A stretch of 53,422 bases of DNA from Ichthyophthirius multifiliis (Eukaryota; Ciliophora; Oligohymenophorea; Hymenostomatida), in assembly GCF_000220395.1 (NCBI RefSeq), contig NW_004085956.1:1-53422 (forward strand). The letters run 5' to 3'. Under the pieces are notes generated by a model. The model was not told the origin of the DNA. It saw only the letters and a program-made list of their open reading frames with translations, and searched no databases. Positions 10,389 to 22,580 of this stretch are shown piece after piece; the first letter of the stretch is position 1, and the number at the start of each line of letters is the position of its first letter. A program made the position numbers and the translations under genes.

Positions 10389-13265
10389 ATGACATCAAAA
10401 TACATACAATAGAGTAATTTTTTTATAAAAAAAAGCATTTATTTTTATATAAATATCCACCACATAAAAAAACAGGCTTTAGTGAAATTTAAGAACATAA
10501 TAAAAAATTAGAAATAGCAATAAAAATAAATGCTCATATAGATCCTTAAGAAATAATATAAAACGATGAGAAAATATCAGCATTTATACAAAATGAATAA
10601 TAATTAAATAAATAAATACTATTATCAAAAAACGGGATTAATTATTCGGTTATAAAAAATGAAACATTCTCAAAAAAAAACGAAAATTTACAAAAATTTG
10701 ATTTCGATTAAGTATTCAATTTTCAACATTCGTAAAAAAAAAAAAATAATAAAAAAAAAAAAATGAATTATTATAAAAAATAAAATGAAAAAAAAAGTAA
10801 TTAAAAAATATATGAAAACTTTTTAAAAAAATCATCTTTATAAATCTCTTCTTCTTTTTTGATATCTGGATTTTAAGGGTTTATTAATTAAATATTATAA
10901 ATATAATTTTTTTTTTTTTTTAAAAAAAAAGATCAGATTAAGTATAAATATTTGATTAAGAAAACGATGGTATAATATACCAAATATGTAGAGACTTATT
11001 AGAAATGCAAAAATAAATAAATATATAAATAACTTTAATATATAAAAGTTAATTATATGATCTTTTAAAAACTCTTAAAAATCAAGATGTTTATTTTCCT
11101 TAATAAATAACTATAAAAAGCATAAAAGAATTCAAAAATATATACAATGAATCGAAATAAAATAGTCTTATACTAGATTAAATAAAAGAAACAAAAAAAA
11201 TGTGGGAAAAATCACATATAATAGTAAATTTTTAGATAAAAGAAGGTGAAATAAACATTATAAAAGTAGGAAATAGTTTACAAAGTATACATGAATTTAA
11301 AGAATTAATAAATTATAAATAAAATGAAAAAAATATTACAGAAAATAATTAAAATTGTTTATTAAAAAAGCTTAAATAAACTGAATTTTTCAAAATTATT
11401 TCCTGTATTTCTACAAATCCCTTCTTTTATGAACAAAATTATTAAATGCTTTTATTTTTTTAAGATTTTTAATAAAATAATAATAATATTTTGCAAAATA
11501 GAAATAAATTTTTTTTCTCTTTACATACATAGAAAAATAATAATAATGTTAGTTATTCTTATATTGTTGAAAATTTCGAAAACATACTCAACGATTTGGT
11601 TTAAAATAACTCTTTTTCTTAAATAGAACATGATATATATTTACAATTGAATAATTAAGAATAACTATTTGAAAATAATAAGTGTTTTTTATAATAAAAA
11701 GAAATAAATTATTGTAACTAATTAATAAATAGAATTCATAATTACCTAAAAAAGCCAAAGGATGTTAAAAAATAAAATTAATTAAGCAATTTATTAACTT
11801 CTTTTGAGGCTTAAACTCCTAAATAATTAAAAAAATATGGTTCATTGTAAAATTCATCTAAAATATAACAAAAAAGAAGTAATTATGAGAGTTTTAATAA
11901 AGAAAAAATAAATTAAGAGATAATAAGAAAAATGGACTAGAGTTTTAATAAAGAAAAATTAAATTAGGAAATAATAAGAAAAATGGACTTAGAAAATAAA
12001 ACAAAAGAAGAAAATTTAAAAAGAAGTGAATTTTTTAAAAAACATATTTTAGAAAAAGAGAATTTATAATTAATAAAAATAACAGAATAAAAAGAAGAAG
12101 AAATTGAAAAAATTTTAAAAGAAAACGAATAAAATTTAAATGAAATAAAATAAAAATTTTAATTTGAAATTGAAAAATAAAAAAATCGCATTTAATTTTT
12201 AGAAAAGGAAAACGAAGAATTTGAAAGGAAAAATATTAAAATTGAAAATGAAAAAAATGAATATTTTCACCAAATTAAAAAAATAGAATAAAAATTTGAA
12301 ATTTTTGAAAAAGAAAAAATCGAATTTTTCGAAATAGAAAAACAAAAAATAATTGAAGAGTTTAATTTAAAACATCAACAAATTTTCGAAAAAAAACAAA
12401 AACAAATTCAAAAAATAATCAAAGTAAAATACAAAAAGAAAATTAATGAATTAGAAAATGAAATCTAATTAAAAAATACTTTAAATGAATAATTATAGGA
12501 CGAATTAAAAAATAATGAAAAGGAATTCTTGAAAATAAAAGAATAAATTCTTTTTAATAATAAAGAACAAAAAAACGACTATGAAGAACTTATTAGACTT
12601 AGAAACTTAAATAAAAAAATGGAAAACTAAATCATTACTTTAGAAAAAAACATGGCTTATTTTGAATAAGAAAATTAGGACTTTAAAAATATGGTTTCTT
12701 AACTTCAAAGCGAAAATACTCAACTTTTTTAAAATTTTTAGGATGCTTAAAATAAATCAATTTAAGTAATTTTTTTTTGTTAAATTTTTTTTTATTTTTT
12801 ATTTATTATAGGAAAGTAGAAATTTTGAAAGATAAATTGAAAGCTTAGTTTAAGAGATTAATTCTAATAAAATTTAATTTGAAGATATTAAAATAAAGGA
12901 ATATAATCAATTTAAAGAAATCGAAGAATACAAACAGAAATATCATAATACTAAAAATGCAAATAAACAATTAAAAATTGATAATAATAAAGTTAATTAT
13001 TAATTTGTCTTTTTTTTTAATATATATTTTTTCTTATTATATTTAGCTTTGGGATTAAATAAAGGATATACAAAAACAATTGGTCTAAGAATAAAAAAAA
13101 AAGAATAATAAATAGTTATGTAAAAAATTCAAGAAACAAAAGATAACAAACTTAAGGTAGTTTTAAATATTTTATTAATATTAAACATAAACAAAAAAGC
13201 TAATAGACGAAATATAAGGAATAATAAAATCCCATAAATAAATAAGATATAATAATAAAGACTGA
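10389..13265 (+). CDS. Long coiled-coil protein, unrecognised
   Basis: Plus-strand gene from ATG 10389-10391 (MTSKYIQQ|SFSEIQEHNKKLEI after splicing) to TGA 13263-13265. Inferred introns include about 10413-10474, a T/A-tract intron ending at 10930, one around 12760-12810, one around 12990-13046 and one around 13156-13198. The central 600-odd codons are a single open reading frame rich in Glu, Lys, Asn, Gln and Ile with strong heptad-like spacing (EKENEEFERKNIKIE, FEIEKQKIIEEFNL), a long parallel coiled coil. The N-terminal 200 residues are less repetitive (KINAHIDPQEIIQND, IIYQICRDLLEMQ). No named domain was recognised; cytoskeletal or basal-body coiled-coil proteins of ciliates look like this, but that is a guess. 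It contains a recent 51-bp tandem duplication at 11890-11991. Confidence 0.75.
11890..11991 (+). repeat. 51-bp tandem duplication in the coiled-coil gene
   Basis: Two adjacent 51-base copies, differing at only a few bases, encode SFNKEKINQEIIRKMDQ and SFNKEKLNQEIIRKMDL. Seventeen codons each, in frame. High DNA identity shows a recent duplication inside the coding region. Confidence 0.9.
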
Positions 13266-13411
13266 ATAAAAAAGAATTATTTCATATATTTTTTTTAAAT
13301 AAAAAAAAGACATTTAATATAAACTAAAATATTTTATTAATAAATAATTTATAGTATTTATATTTTTTAATAAAATTTTTAAAGATATATAAATATATAT
13401 AAACTAAATAA

Positions 13412-14533
13412 ATGAAAACTTTTTCCTAAAAATTGCTTAAAACTTATTAGAAAAATTAAATTAATTCTTATTGTCTTTTTTAATCAAAATTGAATGTAAA
13501 ATTCAGCAATATTAATTCTATTTCAAAAGAAGTATATGAAAGAAATAAAGATATACTATAAAACCATATTAGATTAGATTGTAATTTATAAAGATACAAA
13601 TTAATATTTTAGAACGCAATAAATGCATTTGTCTATAACGAAAAGTATTATTAAAAATAAAAATAATATAAAAATAATAAAAAGTGGCGAACATTTATCA
13701 AAACTTGGATGTTTATCTGATTATTCAGCTTTATTAGATATATAAGATAAAATGATGTATTATTATAAATATTTGTTGTTGATTATATTTTATAGAAAAA
13801 TATTAAAATAGGAGAGATGAAACAGGAAGTCTTATTTTATAAGAAAAGCCTCGTGTAAATAATGATACAGCTAATTTAGATTATCTATTAAATTTTCCTA
13901 AAAATACATTTGGGTAAAATAGAAAAATAATAAATTTTTATAATATAATAATAATAAGAACACAAATAAATAATTAGATATAATTATGCAAGATTTATGT
14001 CTGATAGGCGTTATTCAAGTGAAGAAAGACCAAAAGTAACATATTTACCAGATTTTGAGTTAGCTTATATATTTTAAAGATATAAAGAAGTATAAATAAA
14101 ATAAACATATAAATTAATGTTTATTTAAAATATAAGATACATGATTTTATTCATGTTTTACTAGGTTATGATGTCACTGTTTATGATGAAATCATTGTCA
14201 AGTGGTATGAAATGATTCAGTTAGCATTGCCTGTAAAATATTTTATATTTAAATATATTTTTTAATATTTATTTAGAGTGCAAGTATTTCATCTTTTTTT
14301 GGTCCTTTAAAATTTACAAAAGAAGAAATTATAGATTTTAATACAAATGAATTGCCTAAAATTACATAATAAGCAAAACAAAGCAAATTTATAATGAACT
14401 TATATTTCGAAAAGGAATATAAAACTGACATAGTATAAAAAAATATATATATATATTTTATTAATAAAAAAAAAAGAATGAATTAAGAAAAAAAATGAAT
14501 ATAACATTAAAGCCAAAGCTTTTTTATGAATGA
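13412..14533 (+). CDS. COQ4: COQ4, ubiquinone biosynthesis protein
   Basis: Plus-strand gene with six short introns (about 13645-13684, 13757-13795, 13914-13977, 14090-14136, 14233-14276, 14433-14476). Starts MKTFSQKLLKTYQKN, a basic, Ser/Tyr-containing N-terminus that fits a mitochondrial presequence, and ends at TGA 14531-14533. Family landmarks in order: [51 protein letters not shown], the metal-site motif HDFIH-x11-E ([17 protein letters not shown]), [30 protein letters not shown] and [12 protein letters not shown]4 organises the coenzyme Q synthome on the inner mitochondrial membrane and has been linked to C1 decarboxylation/hydroxylation of the ring. With the introns removed, the length is one base over a multiple of three. 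The extra base fits the A5 run at 13796-13800 just after an intron and is probably a sequence error or a misplaced splice site. Confidence 0.93.
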
Positions 14534-14652
14534 AAAAATAAAAAAATTATCGAATTTAAAAAAATATAAATGATAAATAATCTAAAAAAATAATTTTTTT
14601 AGTATTCTAATATATATTTATATCTAAAAAAAAATAAGAAAATAAAAGATCA

Positions 14653-17600
14653 TCAACCATAAGGATTATATTACATGCCCATACCTGCTGGCATAGTATT
14701 CATCATTCCTTACATATTATTCATTCCCATATCTTATTAAACAGGCATCATTCCGGGCATAGTATTCATTCCCATAGGAGGCATCATTCCAGGCATAGTA
14801 CCAGGAGGAGGAGGTAACATAAGATTGAATGGAAGCATTTCTGCAGGCGGCATCATCATTTAAGGATTTTATTACTCAGTAGCTTTTTTTTTCTCTTCTT
14901 CTTTTTCCCTTTTATCATGTTTCTTTAGTACATTTTCAACTCTATTGTTAATTTCTCTCATTATTTATACAAAATAAGGCATAACAAAATCTATAAGATT
15001 ATATCTCCAACCAATTTCCATAGCCACATCAGGTCGTATTAAATCATAACAAGTATAAAGAGTTACAGTGATCATTTCTTTTTCTTATTCTTATACAAAG
15101 AATCTTAATAAATCTTCTACAAGTTCAATTTTTCCTGATTCCTAAGCAGTTTCTATAGCATCCTATTTTATTTAAATATATACATATATATATATATATA
15201 AAATAATATTTACTTTATAAATCTTATCTTATTTAGATAAAGCTATAGAAAATTCATATTTTTTAACTCTCCTATATAAAAAGGCTGATTATCTTCTAAA
15301 TTCTAACAATCTATGTTTTTCAGTAAGTTTAGCTAACGATATTTAATCGAAATTTTCATATTAAGAAATAGACTCATGTAAAGATTCATAATCTTAAGAT
15401 TCTACATAAATCTCATTCAACGCTTCATTCACTTCTTTACTGTTTGAATTCTAAACTTATTTTAGGAAAGGAACAATTAATCCTATATACCCTGTTTTTC
15501 TCATAATTTAGACACATTTAGTTAAATCTATTTTAGTAGTTAAAGATTTTAATAGATCATTTAAAAGATCTGGCTATTCATCTAAATAGAAAAGAATCGA
15601 TTTATAATAAAGGTCAAAATTATGAGCTTTTATTAATAAATTAACAAACTAATCATGATTAAATGCATATGGTGAATGTTCTATCATTATGTTTATTGCA
15701 TTATCACATTAATCGAAACTTGCGTTTAAAAATATTGCTTCTGCCCATAATTAATATTTTTCACAAATTCTTAAAACTCTAGAAGTATTTATTTTCTAAG
15801 AAAATATTTTATTATATTTTATAAATATTTTTATTTTTTTAAATATAATAATTTACTTATGTATAATTTCTTAGGTGTTCAATTAACTTTTCTGGTTTAT
15901 ATTTCGCATATAAAATAGCTAATTCAGTAAAGATACCTACATGAGCCCTTGGCATACTCAAACTAGTTTCTAAAAGTTAAATCATCTACATTTCAGATCC
16001 ATATTCTTCATATTGTCCAATAAGTTCTTCTAAATAATCTGGTATCATAATAATATACATAGAAGCGACTGATGCCAGTTTAAATTCACCAGCTTCAATG
16101 CATGCAATTGTTAATTCTTTCCAAGTTTTTGGTGTATTTGCTCTTTTAGCACTTTCTATGGCCTATTAGAATTGTTTTAAACGGACTAAACACGATGCTA
16201 TTTTTGCGTTATTTTTAATCGAAACGAAAAGATGTTTTGCACTTTCGTAAAGTTTTTCTTCATAGCATCTTTCTCCTACTTTTTAAGCATCAATAGAATT
16301 TGGATTTGACAAGAAATTCTCTAAATCATTATTTTTGTCGCATTTAGCTAATGAAAAGGCTAAAGAATTATCTATTATTTAATCTTTGATTGTTTCTCTT
16401 GCCATTTATAAATATTTTATTAAAACTTCATATTTTCCCTACATTTCAGCTTAATTTATTACTTCTGCGAAATTCTAAGGATCTCTTCCTTTCAAAAAAC
16501 ATTCGACAGCATCCTCTATTTGCACTTTTTGTATATAGGCTTGACCTAATTTAGTCCAAATTTCCGGATTATTATATTTTTGAGCATATTCTGAGGCTCT
16601 CGGCATATCTTAAATATGGAAAATTAAAACTTCTGCCGCTTTTGCATTTAAATTGAATTTGTGATAAATCGTGAAGGCTTCTTCGAATAATAAATACGGA
16701 TGAGAAAGTGCAACTTCGGCTATTTTTTCACCATCATAATTATTTAAACGGCTTATGTAATCCATAACTTTACTTTAGTCAGTTTTTATAGCTGTAGTGA
16801 TTAAAAGATTCTATAATTTTTTATATTATCCGAATTCTGGATTATGTACTACTATTCTTTCCAATAAAGCCATTAAATATTCTGGTAAATCAGCATCCAT
16901 GAATGCTTTTACTGCAGTAGATACTTATTCGACCTCTTTACATTCATTAAGTGCTGTAATAACGAGATCAATAACCTATTATCTGTACGTGTTTTCCTAA
17001 GAAAGGACTTATTGCCATAATTCTTCACTTTATCTTTCCACTAAATATCTTGCTTATAATCTAAATAGCGAATTTTTATTCGTTACTTGAATTAATTCTT
17101 CATCACACTCACCCCAGGAACGTTTATACGCGATAACAGCTAAATGTGGGTCTCTTTCTTCACAAAATTTACCAACTACTTTAGCATCATAGAATTAGTT
17201 GTTAGTAAGGAAATTCTCAGGGTCTTAATTTGTATCGATCTTTATCTTTGCGAGTGCATTATGGATTGAAGGAAGTTAATTACCTTCCATAGTTCTAGCT
17301 TCCAACCAAGCTTCCAAAAGTTTTATTTTATTCCTTTTTTCGAATTCTTCAATTAATTAATCTACGGTCGGGGCTGGTATTTTACTTCCTAATTGATGAA
17401 GGAGGAATATTATTTGTCTTTCTTCGCACCCTTAGTCAATTAAAGCTCCTAATACTTACGGAGTTGCTTATGGGTTTACTTAAAAAAGATATACTTATAT
17501 GTAATTAAAGAAATCTATTTTTTTTTAAAAAAAAAAATATATATATATATATAAAAATAATGATTTTTTTCTACTGTTTTTATATAAATATTAAATAAGC

Positions 17601-20133
17601 TCTTCTACATATTTATGAATATCGCAAAGGAAAATCAAAGGCTTCGGGTCTGGAAGGCGCATATTTTTGAGGAAATCCTTAACTTTTTCAGGATTATAGC
17701 ACTTGGGTTTTTCTTAAATAATCTATTCAACGACTCTTAATTGATTGCATTTAGCAGCTGCTTCAATATATTTGAAATAAATATCTTAGTCTTCAGTAGT
17801 ACTAATAATTTAACTTAAGAACAAGAAAATACCTTCAAAAGATCCTACTTATTCAAATAATTTAATACAAATTTAAATAGTGTATTTCTAATGACCTTTA
17901 ACACAAGTTTCAACCACAATCTACAAATTTTATCTATTATGCTTTAATAAATCTAATAAACAAGGCATTGTGATTTCAGTTTATTAATTAATAAAATAAT
18001 TAACAAGCCATTAAGATTGAATTGACTAAGTATTTAAACAAACCCTTCTAATATCTTTAACATCCGGATAATTCTCAATAGCTTTCTAGAATAATTATTT
18101 TTATTCACACAATTAAGCAATTCTAACTCTATTATATTAATTCCATTTAGTAATTTCAAAAATTGCATCAACAACATTCGGTTAATTCATAATATTCCAT
18201 TCTAAGACTTTAGTTTACCAAATTCCATCTTCTGGCCTGTTTGCTTTCATACAATCAACTAAAAGGGCAGATAATTCTTTAAATTTTTAAGCCTGAATGA
18301 AAATTTCAGCCACTTATTATACACTTTAAGAAGGGTTTTAAGTGAAAAGATTCTTTGCCATTTAAACTGCTTATTAAGGATTTGTATTAATACAAGATTT
18401 TACCATTGACATATAATCTAAATTCACTCCTGATTATCCCGCTTATTTGTTCGCTTCTTCAACTCTTCCCAATGCCATTAAAGTGGAAATTACTTTCGCG
18501 TTCGAATTGCATTTTTTATACACGTCTAATGCCAAGTTTTGGTCAAATTAGCTTATTACGTCTCCTAATAATTCAGAGTTTTCAAGTTTGTTTTCCTTAA
18601 GCCATTATTCCACAAAGTTCTTTCTACCTTATCCTAATACAAGTTTACATAATTCAACTGATTCCAAAGCATTCAAGCTTCCTTTTTATAAAAGAGTCTA
18701 AAAGTACACTAAAAGTGGGGAAGGAGTTCCTTACAAAGACTTGAATTTTTAAATAGTCTAAGCATTTCTAATTAATTCTCCAGGCGCATTCGCTGCAACC
18801 TAAGCTGCTCTTGCATAATCTGCATTAGCCATACATTTATTAAATTAATCTTAAAACATATTATCCATTCCAGGAAGTTTATACCTAGCAGCTAATTTGA
18901 AGGCAAATTAAGTTACATTTGGTAAATTTTAACAAACATTCATTATATGAGGTACAAGTGCCAAAGGATCAATTTAAATCAACAAAAGTTAACCATTTTT
19001 TGCTAAAGTATAAACACCATCTTCCCTATTATCTTAAGTTCCAATAAAGATGGTAGAATCAGAAATTCTATTTTAAAAAATTAAGCTTCCTGACATAATC
19101 TCATATAAATAAATAAATCCATTTTTAGTTATTACAAACAACTACCCATATTTCTATGAAACTTACATATAAATAGGAAAATCATTCGGGAATTGAGGAT
19201 TTGTAGGAAATTCGCATGTTATTTTGTGTTTCTAAAGACCTTCTGGGACTACCGAAATTTCGTTAATTTGAACTTTACCCATAGGCTCTCCGATTTTTTT
19301 TTCGAAAAAGCATAGTAAGGTCGACATATGGGTATCATTGTGTACTTTTGCCATTCCAAAACAACAGCAATGTCCTTATAACATTTACTATTTCCCTTCT
19401 CCTAGTTTGAATAGTTGAATTGTACCGTTTATATTTATTCTATCTGGAGATGCAATTCCATATATAGCACACCAATTCCCTTAAGGAGCTAATTTATAAC
19501 CTATTATTTAACTTTATCCATTAGATAAATCTCCAAATCTTAATTTATTTTATTTTTATAAATATTCATTAATTCATTTATATATTTTACCTTTCTAATA
19601 TTTTAACATAAGTTTCTTATGAACCTAAATCACTATGATATACAGTTGTGGGGGTTACCAAAGCTAAAATTTAAGGATTTACCCATGTCATATATACTAT
19701 AGGTTCTGTCAAATCTATATGTTTTAGCTTTTACTTTTAATCAAGATTCCATACCTAAATATATTAAATAATTAATATATATTTAATTTATTTATTTTTT
19801 AAGAACCTGGACATATGAACCAGTTTGACTTGTTGCCCTAAGTGCCATTATATTTTTAAGAGGATGAAGAAGTGAAAACTCAGCTTTGTTGGCTTTTCTA
19901 TTTACATTAAAGTTATTGTCTAGTTATATTTAAGTCAATTAATTTTATCCTTACTTTTTTTATTTAAAAGAATATTAATTTTTATTTAATTTATTTTTTA
20001 CGGGATTCTTGTCGTTTATGCATATTGTTTTTTCTGACTCAAAACTTGTAGAGTTCAATTTTAAGTATTAAGGATCTATACCTAAACTAGTTATATTTGT
20101 TAATTAAGTTATTTTTAAGGGACCACCTTGCAT
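14653..20133 (-). CDS. CHC1: Clathrin heavy chain
   Basis: Minus-strand gene of about 5.5 kb with a handful of short introns (near 15180-15215, 15800-15850, 17500-17590, 19560-19590, 19765-19800 and 19960-20000). Starts [20 protein letters not shown] and ends at TGA 14653-14655. The N-terminal beta-propeller begins with [19 protein letters not shown], which aligns with LGINPANIGFSTLTMESDK of animal clathrin. Heavy-chain repeats are recognisable throughout, for example [16 protein letters not shown] and [14 protein letters not shown]. Total length, about 1,700 residues, is that of a full heavy chain. The C-terminal tail after the trimerisation region is Met/Pro/Gly rich ([18 protein letters not shown]...) and ends in YNPYG. 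It forms triskelions that coat endocytic and Golgi vesicles. The copy looks intact. The T/A-tract in the intron near 17519 is one of several in the window. Confidence 0.97.
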
Positions 20134-21295
20134 TTTTTTTATTTTTATTTATTTTTTATTTTAGTAATTATAATAAAAAAATTTTATATTTTAATTTTAT
20201 TTATTTCATAAATAAATAAAAAAAATATTTTTATATTTATATTGCGGAAAATATAAATACTGTTAAATAATTTTATTTCATGAAAATATATATTAATGTA
20301 ATATTATAAAAAATGAAATATATAAATGAATTTTTTATTTATATATATTTATATAAATGAAATATAAAAAAACTTTTTTAAAAATAAATAATATACCTTA
20401 AAATTAATTTTAAGAAATATTAATATTATATAAAATAAAATTATTATTATTTTTATTTTAATGTTTTTTATATTTAATATTTTAATTTTTACTTTATTAT
20501 TCTTATTTTTAAAATAACATTAATCATGTTTTATATATGAAATTTTATTAAATTTTTAAATAGTTTATTTTATATTTAGATTGAATTTGTAAGATGTGTA
20601 CATATAAATTTTATAATAATATAAAAGATAAATTCAAAATTAACTAGAATAATTAACATATATTTTTAGCTAATTATATTGTATAACGATAAGAAAGCTA
20701 TCATAATTGATATATTTCTAATTTACAAAGAATATTTTAGTTTTTAAATTTTAATTATAAAATAGTTATAAAATGCCTTGAAAGATTGATTATCTTTTAT
20801 AAATTTTATTAAATAAAATTTTTATAAATATGGGCTAAAATAAAAAATATTTATTTATAAATCATATTAAATTAAAAAAATATTACAAAAATTAATTTAT
20901 TAATAATAAATATTTACATAAAAATTAAATATATTTTAATTTATCAAAAAAAAAAATATAAATATTATAATATTTATTTAAATTTTTATTTAAAAATAAA
21001 TATAAAAAAAATATTATCTATATAAATTAATTATATAACACAATTTTTAAATCGTATAGTTGAATAATAAATATCAAAAAATATGAGATACATACATTTA
21101 AATATACTAATTATTTCAAATCTGAAATTGTTGATGAAGATAATTTTATAATTTTTATTTTATTTATAAATATTTATTTAAAATAAAAACATACAAAATA
21201 ACTTAAAGCTTTCAATAATAATTTTTTTATTTTTTAATCATTTGGCTTTAATTTATCTTTGTATAATATTAATTTATTATTGATAAATAATGTTT
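20134..21295. other. Intergenic, AT-rich
   Basis: About 1.16 kb between the clathrin start and the MPC2 stop. It contains A/T homopolymers and short direct and inverted AT repeats. I examined both strands for coding-like codon patterns and saw none; no structured RNA was recognised. The first few hundred bases should hold the clathrin promoter. Confidence 0.55.
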
Positions 21296-21868
21296 TCAAT
21301 CTAATAATTTACCACCTTTTCTATTATAAAATTTAAATGTATAAACAAAAATAAAATAAAATTTTTAAATATATACATTTTTCTTGATAATTAATACATT
21401 CCAGATAGACCCATAACGAAATTCACAAGGGCAAGAGAATAATTAACAGGATTAATAACAAAACTATATCTATAAAATAAAATGTATTTTATTAAAATAA
21501 AAAATAAATAAACCTAGTCCAAGTAAATCCACTTAACATAATAGCTAAATTATTAATTTTTTTATATAAACAAATATAAAACTTATATATAAAAAACCTA
21601 ATTATTAAAAAGTATTAACTTGCTCTAATGGTATATTAAAATCAGTAAAATTAACTAAAGTAATACCCCATTTTATTAAAGGACACCAAAAGAAAATAGT
21701 AAATGGTCCGGCGGAATGCATTAAAAATTATCTCATGGAAGCTTTAATTTATCAATTGTTAGTATTTTTTTTTATATAAATATTTAAAATTTTTAATGTA
21801 AATAAATTACCTGGCCAAAAATTCCATGTTAATACTCTTTTTTATATTAAAGGGACTATTCCGAACAT
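21296..21868 (-). CDS. MPC2: Mitochondrial pyruvate carrier subunit, MPC2 type
   Basis: Small minus-strand gene with about five exons, ATG 21866-21868 (MFGIVPLIQKRVLTWNFWP) to TGA 21296-21298. The conserved core is clear: FLMHSAGPFTIFFWCPLIKW, GITLVNFTDFNIPLEQVN, LAIMLSGFTWTRYSFVI, NPVNYSLALVNFVMGL. This matches the MPC2 pattern HPAGPKTVFFWAP...KWGL, SxxQ...TGxIWxRYSxVIxPKNWxL...NxFVG. In the family, MPC1 and MPC2 form a heterodimer in the inner mitochondrial membrane that imports pyruvate. Three membrane helices are visible. The partner MPC1 is not in this window. The last short exon (IKGGKLLD) is inferred from splice phase and is less certain. Confidence 0.92.
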
Positions 21869-22465
21869 TTTAATAATTTTCTTAGTTTTTTTTATATTTT
21901 TTTTATTCAAAATATTTAATTTATTTTCAAAAAGAAAAAAAACATTAAAAATTATATATATATATATATATATTATAATTATTTTAAATAAATTAAAAAA
22001 AATAATATTTTTATATTATTCTTTTTTTTTTTTTATAAATTTTAAATTTATATTATTTAACTTTTAATTAAAGTATTTATAATAATATCAATTACTGATG
22101 TTTTAATTATTATAAATATATATATTACTTGCATTTATTGTTATTTTTTTTTTAAAAAAAAAAACTCAATCAACAATAAAAAAGAAAATTATGACATTTT
22201 TTTTTTTAAATAATTAATAAAAAAAATACTTTAAAATATAATAAATAATATTCAAAATTAGTAAATATTAAATATATATATATATATATTTTATATTTAA
22301 ATATTTTTTTAAAGCATGTTTATTATTTTCTTAATGTCATAAGCAAAATTAATAAAATTATAAAAATAAATAAAAATATTTAATTATATATAAAAAAAAT
22401 TTAAATAAAAAATTTAATAAGAAAAAAATTAATAAAAAAAAACTATAAAAAATAATATAAATACA
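21869..22465. other. Divergent intergenic region with T/A palindromic tract
   Basis: About 600 bases between divergent MPC2 and poly(A) polymerase genes, so it carries both promoters. It includes TA-dinucleotide runs at about 21955-21971 and 22271-22290 and a T-tract directly followed by an A-tract near 22146-22164. No coding frame was seen. Confidence 0.55.
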
Positions 22466-22526
22466 ATGAATGCTCCTTCAATGATATACTAAGAATAATA
22501 AATACAAATGTAACAAATGCTTATTT

Positions 22527-22580
<54 letters not shown>

